A stretch of DNA of 64,000 bases from Seminavis robusta (taxonomy: Eukaryota; Bacillariophyta; Bacillariophyceae; Naviculales; Naviculaceae), in assembly GCA_903772945.1 (NCBI GenBank), contig CAICTM010000056.1:1-64000 (forward strand), given 5' to 3'. A program made the position numbers and the translations under genes. The notes beneath the pieces are model-generated. The model had not been told where the DNA came from. It was given only the letters and a program-made list of their open reading frames with translations, and did no database searches. Positions 10,685-22,173 of this stretch are shown one piece after another (position 1 is the stretch's first letter; each line of letters starts with the position of its first letter).

Positions 10685-13353
10685 GCCAATAACATCCATT
10701 CGATTCAATTCAATGTTGCCGTGGCATATATTATTCCGCCGCTCAGGATGTCACCGGCAGGATTCTGAAACCAAAAAAGGGTGGCCATAGGTGGCATGTT
10801 CACACGGCGGCTACCGTAGGAAAATCCAATGCAATTAACTGATAAATGAATACATTTGAGCAAGTGGCGCGTGATTTGAAGTTGGTAATGTTTATAATGT
10901 GACTTTACATTGTATGATCTGTCGAACCTGCATTTCTAGAGTTTAGTAGAAGAGGCCAAACGCAACGAATCAAATTGAAGCTGGCCGCCCGTCAGCAACA
11001 GTCTGGAATGAATCGAACCGGTTGTGAAGAGCAGAAGACTCAGAAAGGAAAGATGAACAAAAACTATCAAGTCTGTTTATTGGGATGACTACAAGAAAGC
11101 AAGGGTTTGTTTTTGACTGATTGATGATGCTATAGTTATGTTTACTTTCTAAAGGAAGTTGCTATTGTTGTCTGAGCATTTTGTGCCCCACAGCTGCAGA
11201 ATGATCCCGTTGGTTCAAACTGCTTGTCACTGTGCCGCTGTGACCTTACATGAGAATCCAATCTGCTCCTGTCACACCTGGTAGCAGAAAGGATCTCACA
11301 GGCCCACTATTGCACGGAGTCTAAATCCCAGCATATTGGTAACAAGTGTCATTTTCACTTCCTCTCGGGAACCAGTATCACCCCCATTTTGGGGGTGCCA
11401 GAACCTCAGAGTTGCTTTGGACTCCTTCAGAAGGAGCCATCCCACAATCACCTCACCAGGATTTCCAACACATCTCCATCACCTTGGATGGAACAGAAAG
11501 AAGAGCAAGTCACACAGCATAGTCACTGTGTGCTGCCCCTTCTGTCACTTACAGCTCACCACCCCGACCAACCTCCCACTTGGAGTGTTGCGGATGAGTT
11601 CTCTCAGCAGAATGCTACAAACCAGTCCTTTTGTGGACCATCTTGCTCCACACCTACAGCGGTGTCAAAGCAAAGAGTCATGTGGTACACCTATCAGAAC
11701 CAGGGAGGCTCTGGGTGCCCATGGCATGTTGATTTGCAAAGCAGCTTCCCTCTATTGTCATTGTCATCATCAAAAGTCAATCATGTTGTCATTGTGTAGT
11801 TTTCGTTGTAGTTGATGCCTTCACAGTTGTTTGGCACTCCAATTTATGAGCCTCATAAGAAGTGAAAGTGGGTCCTCGAAGAGTCGAAGAGAAAAACGGA
11901 ACCAGCAAGGGTGGTTTCAATGGGTGGGCGGTTTCAGCTCCGTTTCGGCCGTCGGGATCCTTTCGTTGAAAATGGACCCTCCATCATGAATTTGCGGTGC
12001 CGTTTGTCGTGAATGTCCGTGCCTGTCTCGAAGATCCCTCCTAACTAGCTAGTTGGCTTTGAAGAGGAGACGATGGCAACAGATGAACACCGATGGGTAG
12101 ATTGGTTGCCTCCAACCTTCTGAACACTCAAGCAAGGTCAAAGTGCAAAGTGCAAGCCGTTTCTTTTGGATTATGTACAGGGAAGACCCTACCTCTAGTG
12201 ATGTCTCTAGAATGAGTCGAGTCGAGTCGAATAATGACTCGACTCGATTCAGTCGAATCGAACGTTAGAGAGGTTCCATTCAAGTACTAGCTAGCTAGCT
12301 AGCTAGCCCTACTGTAGTACATGTACAGGAGCACAGTACCGGTAGCCCTTTCCGCCATCGATCCAGTCTTTCACCTCTGCCCTCGCTGTGTGGTCCAAGA
12401 CCAGCGTTGTCCAAGACCAACGAGCAAAGCTACACATACATGAGATGGGGTTGCAACAAGCAAAAGCTATCATCAAGCGCAAGGGAATTAGTCTGCATGC
12501 TCGTAGAGATAGCTAGCTTGCACTCGCCCCGCCATTGGATCATTCCTCAAGCAAGAATTACACCGTACTACATGTCATACTCTTTTGCAGGCCCGCTGGG
12601 AAGCCACACCGTACATTATAATCTTCTACGGCGGAAGCTGGGCTGACCGTACCACTAGCTAGCTACGTGTAGATGCTGTTGAACTTCTCCCTGGCCTGGA
12701 GGCTTCTTCTTGAACCGAAAAGGAAAGTACTAGCTAAGCCACCGCAGCACCCGGCATGGATTGTTGGAAGAAGGTAGTTAGCTAGCAGAATTTTAAAATC
12801 ATCTGTTTATCTTGCTTGGCTGGCTGCTGGTCAAAACGAGGCACTAGTAGAAAAAAGTCAGTGGTTTGCTTGTAGTTGATTGCATACTGAGACGACTGGA
12901 GATACATACATGTGGAGATGATCCAGTGGTACCACCGAGGACCGGTCTCCAAGCAAGAAACTGACCATCATCGAAGGCAACTCCCGAATCGCAAGCAATC
13001 GCAAGTCGTGAGAAGAAGCCGTAGAGAATGTGGGTGGCGGGCAACTCTGACAGGACTAGTCTACAAGTAGTCTATCTGCAGACCTACCTACAACATCAAG
13101 GGGGCTACAGGAATGAACCAAGTTCTGCCTTTGGTTGTCGACCATCGTTACTAAGCAACTTGCTAGCTAGCTCCTATCGTATGGCAAAGCGGGGGTAGCA
13201 TATCTAGTGCTATTAGCTGGAGGCTTGCATAATATTATTCAGTTCTTTGTACAGTCTAGAGTAGCTAGTTAGTATGAATGAATAGTCGTTAAGCTTTTTA
13301 CAATTCCCGTATGTACTACTAGAGTAGATCCCTTGCTCGTTTTTTTGTTTCGT
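10685..13353. other. Long intergenic region
   Basis: 2.7 kb without a supported gene. Overlapping open frames at 11336-11815 show no motif, and two frames are open together, so I treat them as chance. It contains a strong 12-bp inverted repeat of GAGTC units (12217-12247), a CTAGCTAGCTAGCTAGCTAG run near 12288-12306 and many shorter CTAGCTAG words. Confidence 0.45.
12217..12247. repeat. Inverted repeat of GAGTC units
   Basis: TCGAGTCGAGTC at 12217-12228 is the exact reverse complement of GACTCGACTCGA at 12236-12247, with a 7-nt AT-rich loop. The left arm lies in a tandem GAGTC run, and further imperfect TCGATTC copies follow to about 12262. Confidence 0.65.
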
Positions 13354-14442
13354 TCATGCTGCTTCTGCCGTTCCCGGTCTGCCGCAACATGGCGTGGGTC
13401 TACAGGGCGACACGACCTTTGGCAAAGGCCGTGTCTTGACGTTCGATTTCTTGGTGGCTGCTGCCGTATCCGCCGCCGCTGCGGCTGCCATGGCGAGTGC
13501 CATTTCCTTGGCGGGTGTAGTGGGCGATGCCACCGTGACGACCTCTTCTTCGTCTTCGTCGTCGTCGTGTTCCGAAGTGACCTCTTCCGTCACGGCCTTG
13601 TCTTGTTCTTCGTGTGAGGCGCGTTTCGAGTTACTCGAATTCTTGGGCTGGTTGTGCTGTCGAATGATGTCATCGAGCACATCTTGTACATCAAAGACAT
13701 CGTCCATATCCAACGTGCGTCCCGCCAACGCCACAAAGAACAATTGACTAAGATCATCGAGTGTTTCCGTATTGGAATGTTTGCTGCTCGATTCGAGGGC
13801 GTTAAAGATACTCGCCAACGCGAGCAACGACGGCGGGGTGGTAATGAGCCGCGGATCGGACACGGCCAATTCAGTCTGGACTTGTGCTAACTCCAACAAA
13901 GCCGCACAATCTTTGCGACTGACAACGCCTTTGGGAACAATCCCCAACAATTGACGACAAAATGCGAGTGCGGTAGGAGGATTGACCCGCCAATCGAGCG
14001 CGGCCAGAATGGTCCGTTCCATGGCTTCAATATCTTCTACCGAACACAAATTGCCACTGAGTTCCACCACGAGATCCGGTTCGATGGCTTCGGGTTCGTG
14101 CGCTTTAATAGCGGTGTAGAGACACGTCATGCCGGCCATTTTGAATTGCCGCGGCGTCGTGGTCAAACAGACTTTGCCTTGCGGGGTTTCCAAGAATCGA
14201 TCCAAAAAGTTGAGTGCAATGGCGACCGTTTCCCGTTCAAACTCGAGATAATCGACGACGGTAATGAACCAAGTCACCATGGCGGCACGGCATTTGCCAC
14301 GACGACGGGAGACTTTGGCATCCTCTGTCGACGTCAAGTAGTTGCCACTAATCTTGTACGCTGATTCTTCTTGTCGACAGAGCGCTTGCAGAGTCGATGT
14401 GACTTCCCGCTTCTTGTTGCTTTGACTGTACGAGTGGTCCAT
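13354..14442 (-). CDS. Diatom-specific-type cyclin (dsCYC)
   Basis: Single exon, 362 residues, ATG at 14442. The N-terminal cyclin box is clear: RRGKCRAAMVTWFITVVDYL, then FERETVAIALNFLDRFLE, then QFKMAGMTCLYTAIKAHE, then a second helical half (MERTILAALDWRVNPPTAL). RGKCRAAMVTW with a Tyr in place of some canonical residues is the signature I associate with the expanded dsCYC family, which responds to nutrients and light. After the cyclin fold (to about residue 235) comes an acidic DDDEDEEE stretch, an Ala-rich helix and a Pro/Cys-rich end. It should bind a CDK in the nucleus. I see no clear destruction box. An unusual repeat cluster sits 290-560 bp upstream of the start. Confidence 0.9.
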   Translation of the reverse strand: MDHSYSQSNKKREVTSTLQALCRQEESAYKISGNYLTSTEDAKVSRRRGKCRAAMVTWFITVVDYLEFERETVAIALNFLDRFLETPQGKVCLTTTPRQFKMAGMTCLYTAIKAHEPEAIEPDLVVELSGNLCSVEDIEAMERTILAALDWRVNPPTALAFCRQLLGIVPKGVVSRKDCAALLELAQVQTELAVSDPRLITTPPSLLALASIFNALESSSKHSNTETLDDLSQLFFVALAGRTLDMDDVFDVQDVLDDIIRQHNQPKNSSNSKRASHEEQDKAVTEEVTSEHDDDEDEEEVVTVASPTTPAKEMALAMAAAAAADTAAATKKSNVKTRPLPKVVSPCRPTPCCGRPGTAEAA

Positions 14443-17400
14443 GGTGGCTAACGAATGATTGAGCTAATGAGAATGTATGAATGTATTCTGTTGCTTGCTT
14501 GTTGGGACTGATCGAGATTGTGACCAAAGAAAGAAATGGAGTGAAGTGGATGTGGAGTGAGGTATACTGCCGAGAGCTTTTTGAGTCTAGTAGTAGTGGG
14601 GAATAGGGTCTTGCTTCTTTCTCCTTCCTTCTCCGATGTGTTGTGGGTCCAAGAGCTTCGAATGACTGAGAATGTGTGTGAGCCAAGGTGGCTGCTAATC
14701 AGCAACCTCCGGAAACATGGATGATGTTTGAAATTTTTCAAACAGTTTTAGTTTCTCATTTTTAATTTTAGTTTCTCATTTTTAGTTTCTCAAATTGAGA
14801 AACTAACAGTTTTAGTTTCTCATTAGATAAAATAGTTTCTCATTTCTGGCAGAAATCACCACACATGTAATAGCAGTTTCTTGTATAGTTTTTCATTTCA
14901 AAAGATAGTTTCTCATTTCGACCAAATGAAAAACTAACTTTCTCATTTCAGAGCTTAGTTTCTCAAATGAGAAACTACTTTCTCATTTGAGAAACTGTCA
15001 AAAAAGGATTGCAGTCTGGTTCTGGACCTTGCAGGGTAGACAGCGTCTGTGCTGCGGCTGCTGGATGGTGGTGGTTGCGAAACGAGCACAGTAGGGGGAA
15101 GGGTGGCAGCCGTAAAAACCAGTGAGTGTTCGTTTTATTGCTGTGGTCGGTGACTACGGTACGTTGCTACCACCTGCTGGTAACGCATACGGTAGGTGCA
15201 CTGGACATGTTACAGGGATAATGTCCCTGACAAGGTAACCACTTGAGTTTTGAGTATTATCAATCAGTACCAAGGTCATTATCAAAGAATGTCATGATGA
15301 AGAACAAATGTCATGGTCATTAATTAGTCAAACCTTCAATCCTCCTGTGAATCATCTACTGAAATAGGGGTATCTTGGACCATCCCCAGCAAGAAAGACT
15401 TGTTAAGTAAGAAGTTCTTTTCAGGAATGACTCAAGCTCCTCTTTGCAAGTGGGAAGCAGTAGCTGAAGCAGTACAATACCAGTAGCAATTGCCAGGCCA
15501 TGCAACTTAGACTACTTAGCTGACTACTTACACTGACCAATGGGAACGGTCATTTTGTCAATGGGAAGCAGCTGAGCAGCTGAGATCTTTGGATTTCCGA
15601 TTGGTTCATCGAAAGGCTACGAAGCTACATGTACGAAGCAGGCAGAAATAATATCAACCGAAATGCTACCGATTTGTCCAGCCGTTCAGGTGTTCCAGCG
15701 ACAACGCAAGAGCATCATGCATTTTCAGCATTCCCCCTTGTGCAAAGACGGATTGATTAGGGGGTATATACCTCATCCTGTCAGTCTCATAAGCCTGCAA
15801 CCTGGCAGTCTACAGTATGGCACTTTGGTGGATCTTCTACTGTAGATTCGATTCTGTTGCTCAACAGTTACTGTTTCCCCTCGTCGAGCAAGATTCAGTG
15901 CTAGCTAGGCATCAGAATCTGAAACCCTGCTCGATCCCACAGGAACAGCACATCTCAATGCACAAAGCTGGGAGGTTTCTTCACACTGTAGACCACTTGA
16001 CCTGTGCTTGGGTCCCCAGGGCATCGACGTTTGCTGGCTTGTTCCCTCCACCTTGCTTGCTGGGTCTAGAGGTTGCTTACATTGCCATGCGGCCCGATGC
16101 TGCAGTATCAAAGTATTGCATCTCTCGAGGCTTGGGTTGTCTTGTCAAAGGTTCAAACTGTTCGGGGAATCTTTTGTTAGGATTCGATTCTGAGATGATC
16201 CCGCAATAGTGAAGATTCTGCACACTGTTGTAGCCCACTTGACATTATTTGCTTGAGTCTCGAAGGCCTTGACTTTTCTAGCTAGCTACGGTAGATGTTA
16301 CCTTGCCAGTTGCCGTGGTAGTACGATACAGCAGAATCAAAATGCTGTTTCTCCGTAGGGTTGGGCTGTCTCCGTCAAAAAGTCGAGTCCAGGCCCTGAT
16401 TTGATCCTTCCAGAGTGAAGATCCCACTGTGGATCTTTGAACTGACCTGAGAACTTTCCCTCCAGAAGGTAGACTACGGAGTTGGGGTTTCTCGTCTCCC
16501 AATCCTGATCTAGAAAAAGGGGGCGGCAATTTCCTCTCAATGCTGACGAGCCACGTGTGTTGAGATCAGCGAAGTTTTACGATTAGGTACGTCCAAGGTT
16601 TGGGGCATCTCGAAAAGCACCGTCAATAACAAAGAGGTACCATCGTACATGTACTAGTACCATTGAAACTATAATACAGTAAATATGTTCCACTCCCGGA
16701 TTGGTACCCATACTAAGTAAAGTGTTAGGGTCACACATTGAGTCCTTCATCGACTCAAGATGCACGAACACGCTACGAGTGTTACAGCGCCACAGCAGCA
16801 ATGCTAAATGTTGGTAAATGTACCATTCCCAGGTCTTTTGGAAGGTACTTATCAGACTGCCCCCCCAATGTTTATTGCAGCAATGTTCCAACTTGAATGA
16901 AGGCATTCAATCTTCAATCTTCAATCCACCAGGTACATGTACCGATACTCGATAGCCGGCTATCTACTAGCCAGTACCGTACTCGTAGTGAGCTGTGAAG
17001 TGGCTGATCTTTTAGTCCACCATGTCCATCGCCCATATGCAACAGTGTTCTAGGCAGAAAGCCTCCATTGGTTGGAATGCCAAAACAGTGCCACGCCATG
17101 GCGAACGATTCCTTTCTTCGTTCAAGCTCGTCTTCAACAGAAGAGCCCAATGCTGCTTATCCCTCCTCAAGTTGCAATTATCCACAAAAACCATAGCTTC
17201 CTTTTGCTTTGGACCCAGTGAATCCTATGCTATCCAAAACTTACTATCCTTGGCCAATACGTGGCCAGTCTTCGTGGGCAACCAGTCATGGGATGGAAGG
17301 TAATCGTTGGAAAGCAGTCAATGGGTCTGTTCTTTTACCGGTTGCTGCCAGGTTTTCGAATCCACTTGATCGACTGTCGGCTTCTGGCTCAATTTGTTGC

Positions 17401-17825
17401 TACCAATTCCACCTGAAGACCCTTTCCTTTTCTCTCGGGGCGACCCAGTCATTACTAGCTAGTACTCAGTGTAGTCATCCTTGCAACTATTGATTACCGC
17501 CACAAACCGCACCGGTACCTCGGTCGATAGCCGTAACATGGGCAGCAGGTTGAGGTGCTATCGCTACCGGTACCCGTACCCATACCGGTGGTACCAGTAC
17601 CTATGGTTGCAGTGGCAGCCCCGTTCGAAATAGTCTACTAGTATGCCTCAAGGGCAGATTTTGAATGTCAACAGCTCTACTGTTTTGATGAAGTACGTCA
17701 GTGCTGTCGCATCTGCATCAACCAAGAGTTGACTGCCAACAATACCAGTACCAAGCGTTGTATCTTGTGGAAACAAACCAATCCTCCACTATCGATAGCC
17801 AGCTAGCTAGTAGACTTCTGACACC
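14443..17825. other. Long intergenic region with repeats
   Basis: 3.4 kb without a supported gene. The first 550 bp are upstream of the cyclin and hold the GTTTCTCA repeat cluster. Open frames around 15663-17493 overlap each other on both strands and show no motif. A diverged local repeat pairs 'CACACTGTAGACCACTTGACCTG' -like sequence near 15982 with a similar stretch near 16220. Spacer palindromes (ACCGGTACC, CTAGCTAG) are dense near 17500-17600. Confidence 0.45.
14726..14997. repeat. GTTTCTCA direct and inverted repeat cluster
   Basis: A 270-bp AT-rich block has about a dozen copies of (A)GTTTCTCA(TTT) or its complement TGAGAAAC. Plus-strand copies lie near 14751, 14771, 14785, 14815, 14835, 14908 and 14958, with shorter TTTCTCATTT copies near 14940 and 14979. 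Complement copies lie near 14796, 14968 and 14987. Neighbouring copies form hairpins such as GTTTCTCAAATGAGAAAC at 14958-14975. A separate hairpin GTTTGAAA/TTTCAAAC opens the block at 14726-14743. Its composition is unlike the rest of the spacer. Confidence 0.85.
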
Positions 17826-18308
17826 ATGATCAAGTTTGTAACGACGGTAGCGTTACTGTTCAGTGTTGTCGACCCAGTCGCATCGTTTGCTGGTGTCGCG
17901 CCATGTAGGGTAGCAGCTCCATCCGTTGGCAGCAACAGGAAACCATGCAGTTTCCGATCATTCCGGTCCGTCCTGAGAATGAGTGACAATCAGACTCCCA
18001 CCAGTAGTGAGGAAGAGAAGAAACAAGACGATGGAGTCATTGAGCTCGTGGATTTGGAGGAGGTAGTCGCAGATGCGTCGGAAACGGAAGAAACAAGTCC
18101 TTCCCTGGCAGCACCATTTTTGAGCCAAGGAGAAATCCAGGAAGAATCACTGAAAGTGGATCTTTCCGATCCCAAACAGACCAGAGTCATCATCTACATC
18201 ATTCTGTCTTTGCTTCCTGTATTGTTCTTGATTCCGTTAATGCTGGGATCTCGAGAGTTTTTGCCCGCAATAATTCCCATGGATGACCTTCCACCGGTTC
18301 AATTGTAG
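17826..18308 (+). CDS. Small plastid-targeted single-pass membrane protein
   Basis: Intronless, 160 residues. The N-terminus MIKFVTTVALLFSVVDPVASFAGVAP is a signal peptide with an AS|FAG site, the diatom plastid import signal with Phe at +1. A basic, Ser/Arg-rich transit-like stretch follows (RKPCSFRSFRSVLR), then an acidic segment (EEEKKQDDGVIELVDLEEVV). One strong membrane helix at about residues 121-143 precedes a Pro-rich end (REFLPAIIPMDDLPPVQL). It is likely a thylakoid or inner-envelope protein. I do not recognise a family. Confidence 0.75.
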   Translation: MIKFVTTVALLFSVVDPVASFAGVAPCRVAAPSVGSNRKPCSFRSFRSVLRMSDNQTPTSSEEEKKQDDGVIELVDLEEVVADASETEETSPSLAAPFLSQGEIQEESLKVDLSDPKQTRVIIYIILSLLPVLFLIPLMLGSREFLPAIIPMDDLPPVQL

Positions 18309-18729
18309 GAAGAAATTTATGACGCCACGCTTTCAAGCCAGCAACCAACCAACCACACGATCATGCCCTAGGATCGGTTGAGATTTGCATGAAGAGGCAG
18401 TAACATTTAAAAGCCGAAGCCACGCTGGGGATCTATGTATGTGAGGACCTCCTTTCCGATACATGTAAATATGACGGTTTTAGCCACTCATCGGTCGACG
18501 ATAAGTCTTGTGATACTAGCTACTAGCTAGTCACGTCTTAACTTTAATATGCTGAATGATATCTTTTATTCGGTGCCTGGGGAAACTAAACGCGTTGTAA
18601 AAGAATAGGGGGCTATCGCACTCTTCTGATTATGGCTGGAGTATGCAATGACTTATCAAAGGGTACATGGCTTGAATTGCAGCTCGAGTTCTGTTTGGGT
18701 CTGCAACTTCCGATCTTGGTTGACAAGCT
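18309..18729. other. Intergenic between convergent genes
   Basis: 421 bp between two convergent stop codons. Nothing coding is seen; both 3' UTRs should lie here. Confidence 0.5.
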
Positions 18730-19560
18730 TCATAAACCTAAATGCACTTCGCGGCCCAGATCGGTAAGTACAAGGCTGCCATCCGTTGACTCTGTTATGA
18801 GTCCCTCCTGTTTCATCTGGGACATAGCAGCTTCAAAGGTGGGATGACATTCACCACCATCACAAAGATCTTCATGAGAACGATTGCGCTGGCGTTTGGG
18901 TTCCCTACTAGCCTTCAACTTGCCATCTTTGGTGAACCTCAGTGTGGTTTTAGACACCAATGACTGAGTGCCCCAATCAGACTGTTTTGAGTCCAAGTTC
19001 TTGCTCTTGCCACCATCATCATGATGTGCACACTGTCGTAGCGAGGACGGGAAACTTGTAGAATTCGACATGAGCATTACCCCTAGTGCATGCACACCAA
19101 CGTCCGAAAAGCAAACCCGTTCTTCGATGCTATCATGCGGTCCCATACCTCGTTCAATGAGCCCCCGTTGTAACAAAAGCGAGACTACCGGGTCCCCGTC
19201 ATCGTCACGTTGTTCGCTGAAGACGCTGACATGGTTGTCTTCGACATGATTGATGTCCGCACGAAACTTGATTGAGTTCTCTAGCTTCCCGTCCGGGCTG
19301 TCCTTCATGATGGAAGGCACTGTTTTCATATTTTGCTCTGGATTCCAAGGGCGTATTGCAGTGCAGATTGTGCTCGGTATGATCAAGCAAACCGTGCAAC
19401 TGATGATCGCCACGCTGTGGACAGCGTGGAATAAACCTCGTTCGTTCATGTTTTGCACGTTGGGTTTGGTTGGAATATCGAAATCTTTCATCGTGCCGTT
19501 ACGGTGCAACGATGTATCCGACAGCCATTGCTCTACTTGAACATTGTCCTTCTTTCTCAT
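18730..19560 (-). CDS. Unrecognised protein with a membrane segment
   Basis: Minus-strand frame; the first true ATG is at 19560, giving 276 residues (MRKKDNVQVEQWLS...). A hydrophobic segment lies at about residues 46-70 (AVHSVAIISCTVCLIIPSTI). Two stretches have a similar helix-then-hairpin pattern: LLLQRGLIERG...VCFSDVGVHALG and SQMKQEGLITEST..LVLTDLGREVHLG. They read like the recognition-helix and wing halves of winged-helix domains, and the second closes the protein. Codon use looks coding and the frame is long, but I recognise no family. It could be a real orphan or a chance frame. Confidence 0.5.
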   Translation of the reverse strand: MRKKDNVQVEQWLSDTSLHRNGTMKDFDIPTKPNVQNMNERGLFHAVHSVAIISCTVCLIIPSTICTAIRPWNPEQNMKTVPSIMKDSPDGKLENSIKFRADINHVEDNHVSVFSEQRDDDGDPVVSLLLQRGLIERGMGPHDSIEERVCFSDVGVHALGVMLMSNSTSFPSSLRQCAHHDDGGKSKNLDSKQSDWGTQSLVSKTTLRFTKDGKLKASREPKRQRNRSHEDLCDGGECHPTFEAAMSQMKQEGLITESTDGSLVLTDLGREVHLGL

Positions 19561-20318
19561 TTGACACGGATTCAAAAATTCCTCCAGAGGTTGAGAGCGA
19601 GAACCAAACAAAGTTACTCTTGCTCGTCGATCGGGATCATATCCTAGAGGATCCTCATTTTTTCACTCGCATTCCGAGCGATGCAACACCGGGGCCCACC
19701 GTCGCTCCAAGCAAACGACCCATTCATTGCTACTATCTGATACGGCCGCATCATTGGATGCGAATACAATACAATGATCTAGTTTGGAGACCTTATCTTG
19801 AGAGGCTTCACGCCCCATTCAGCTCCTCAGCCGACAAAAGCTGTTCCAACTCCGAATGTTCTATCCATTGAGGTGCATATATGGCTTTAGGGGAATCAAA
19901 AGTACCGGTACCTACTACCGGTAGCCAGGAGTTCTGGGTAGCTTGAGCTCCAGAACGGTGCGTGCTGCAGACGAGACGAATCCTGGCCATTCACAGTTGT
20001 TGTCTTGCTCCTTGCTCTCAAGAGCCAGTTTGCGGTAACATGAAACGATGCTATCACGGCTCTTCAAAGCTCGTCAAAATGCCAAGAGTGCAAGTCGATG
20101 CTCCAGCAAGAACTCTTTCAACAAGACCCTAAATCTATTTGACGCAGATGAATGTTGAAAATTTGGTCGGGCTGCTGGATCTTCAGTCGCGGTTCTCGAG
20201 TCACCTTACGCCCTTGAAATCGGAACGGGGGGTGCTTCAGTTCCAACTTCATCCAAAGCTCACAAAAAAAAAGTCGTCATACAAAACAACGTCCCAAGTA
20301 CGAAAAGTCGAGAAAACC
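19561..20318. other. Intergenic between divergent genes
   Basis: 758 bp without a supported gene; both promoters are expected here. A frame runs in from 20139 in phase with the protease gene but lacks a signal peptide until the ATG at 20319, so I treat it as 5' UTR. Confidence 0.45.
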
Positions 20319-22173
20319 ATGGTAATGTATTGGAATATCAAGTTCCCGATCGCTGTTGGAGCTCTGTGCAACGGGTTGATTTCCCGTGGCGTGGAGGCGC
20401 AGCAGGTCAGGCGCCCCGAATGGGTCGGCATCCCTGACGATGTCATGAAAGAATTCAAACTACATAATCAGCTCAGAGAAGGATTTGATGCCCCTTGCCA
20501 GCGTGTATCGAAGGACGATGAGTTTGCCATCGACAATGAGATCCTTTCCTTTCGCGACGACGATTTGCAGAGGTTGGATGATATCTTTGCTGACGGCGCC
20601 GAATACTATTTGGACGGTGTCAAGCAAAACGCGCTTCCGCCCACTGCGATCTACAAGAGCAAAGATAGTCCAAACGTACTAGTTACCAAGGATGGCCATG
20701 GTCAGCTTGAGCGTGCCAGCAAAGTCGACCCAGCAACGGGTGAGAGTGTGTTTCTAGTTCCATTGGAACTTGAGTCCAAGTTCTTTGTCGAAGTGGTAAG
20801 TCCGATTTCCTCTTCGTAGTGCAATGCAATCCAAAATGCAAGTTCATTTCATTGGCTTCCTCCCCTTCTTCCTGTTCGTGATAATCAGGGACCCACTGAC
20901 GTCGACGAGCGGAAATTGCGCAAGTTTAGGTACGGAGAGGCTGAAGTTGTTGACTCGGGGGAGGCGGTCAGGAAGCGCCTTCTTAGGTCTACCAAACTCG
21001 CCATCGAAGAACAAATCCCTGTAGGTGAGCGCCATCTACAGACAACATGCCAGGCTTATGATGTGATTGAGGTGGCTGTGGTTTATGAAAGCAGGTTTTG
21101 CAACTTCTTTGGTGGTCCTTCCAGTTCCAACAACATTGTCCAGACAATTATTGCCGAAACAAGTGTGAAGTACCAGCAGTTCTGCAAGAAGGTTTCCATG
21201 TCTTATATTGAGGGTCACTGCAACAGCGCAACCGATCCTTATTTCTCCATGTTTTCGGGGTCTGTTTGTGGAGACTCTGGTTCCCTATTGACCCAGTTCC
21301 GAAACTATTGGCGTGCTGAACGACAAGGCATCCCACGCGATACCGCTCATTTGTTCCATGCCTTCACCCATCCGGCGTCAACCATCGGCTGCGCATACAT
21401 TGGAGCACTTTGCAGCTCCCAGTTCGGATATGCTGTCAATGAGATCACGTTTGGACGAAATGACAACCAAAATCTTTGGGCGGTCTTGGGTAAGTCATTT
21501 ATTAAAAAAATGTGGTCGCTTTTGTCAACTGGAATTGTTTCAACTCAACTTTTGTTCAACTTGCACACATGTGGCAGTGGCTCATGAACTAGGACACAAC
21601 GCAGGAGCAAACCATGACTGTTGTGGCTTCATCATGAATGGAGGAATTTGTAGCTCTTGTCAAACTTTCAGTTCTCAGTCTGTTGGCGAGATGAACAACT
21701 TCATTGGGTCCGTCACCTGCATTGACCCCGAAGCAAATACCGCCACCCCTACGATTGGCAGCCCTGAAGCGCCCACCTCCGTTCCGAGCGTTGTCCCAAC
21801 CGTTGCAACGGGAGAGCCTTCAGGAAGGCCTAGCATGCTCCCAAGTGTTGCCCCTTCTCTCGAGCCCTCCATGAAACCATCAGAAGGCCCGAGCATGATG
21901 CCAACCGAAAGCAGTGAAAATCCTAGCAGTAGCCCTACAGCAGCTCCCACAGCACCCATTGATTTTCAACCCACTGCGGTGCCCACGAATGCTGATGTTC
22001 CTACCAGTGCCCCTGCAACACCTAGCCCAAGGAACCCACTACCTTGCCCTACAAGCCCCGCTCCACCCACCAACCCGCCCATGGATGGCACGTGTGCAGC
22101 CCGGTTCCAGTATTGTGACCAGATTCCCTGCTGCCCTGGCTGGCAATGCTTCTATGGCATTGTGTGTTTCTAA
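20319..22173 (+). CDS. Secreted reprolysin/ADAM-like metalloprotease with Pro/Ser/Thr linker
   Basis: Three exons: 20319-20795, 20889-21489, 21578-22173 (GTAAGT...CAG both). The last join is G|TG and completes the zinc site. The product has 557 residues. A signal peptide (MYWNIKFPIAVGALCNGLIS...) is followed by a propeptide-like region. The metzincin catalytic domain includes VIEVAVVYESRFC and VAHELGHNAGANHD, which is the HExxHxxGxxHD zinc motif of the M12B clan. A Met-turn candidate is GFIMNGG. Then comes a ~130-residue linker of P-S-x-x-P-S units, common in secreted diatom proteins, and a Cys-rich C-terminal knot (QYCDQIPCCPGWQC). It should act outside the cell or in the secretory route. 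The intron falls just before the zinc helix. Confidence 0.92.

Noticed and set aside
11336-11815. Two overlapping frames of 136 and 159 codons
   Set aside because: Both are open in different phases with no recognisable domain, and composition does not favour either; most likely chance.
15663-17493. Several 60-130 codon frames on both strands
   Set aside because: They overlap each other in opposite phases, lack motifs and have no plausible intron structure linking them.
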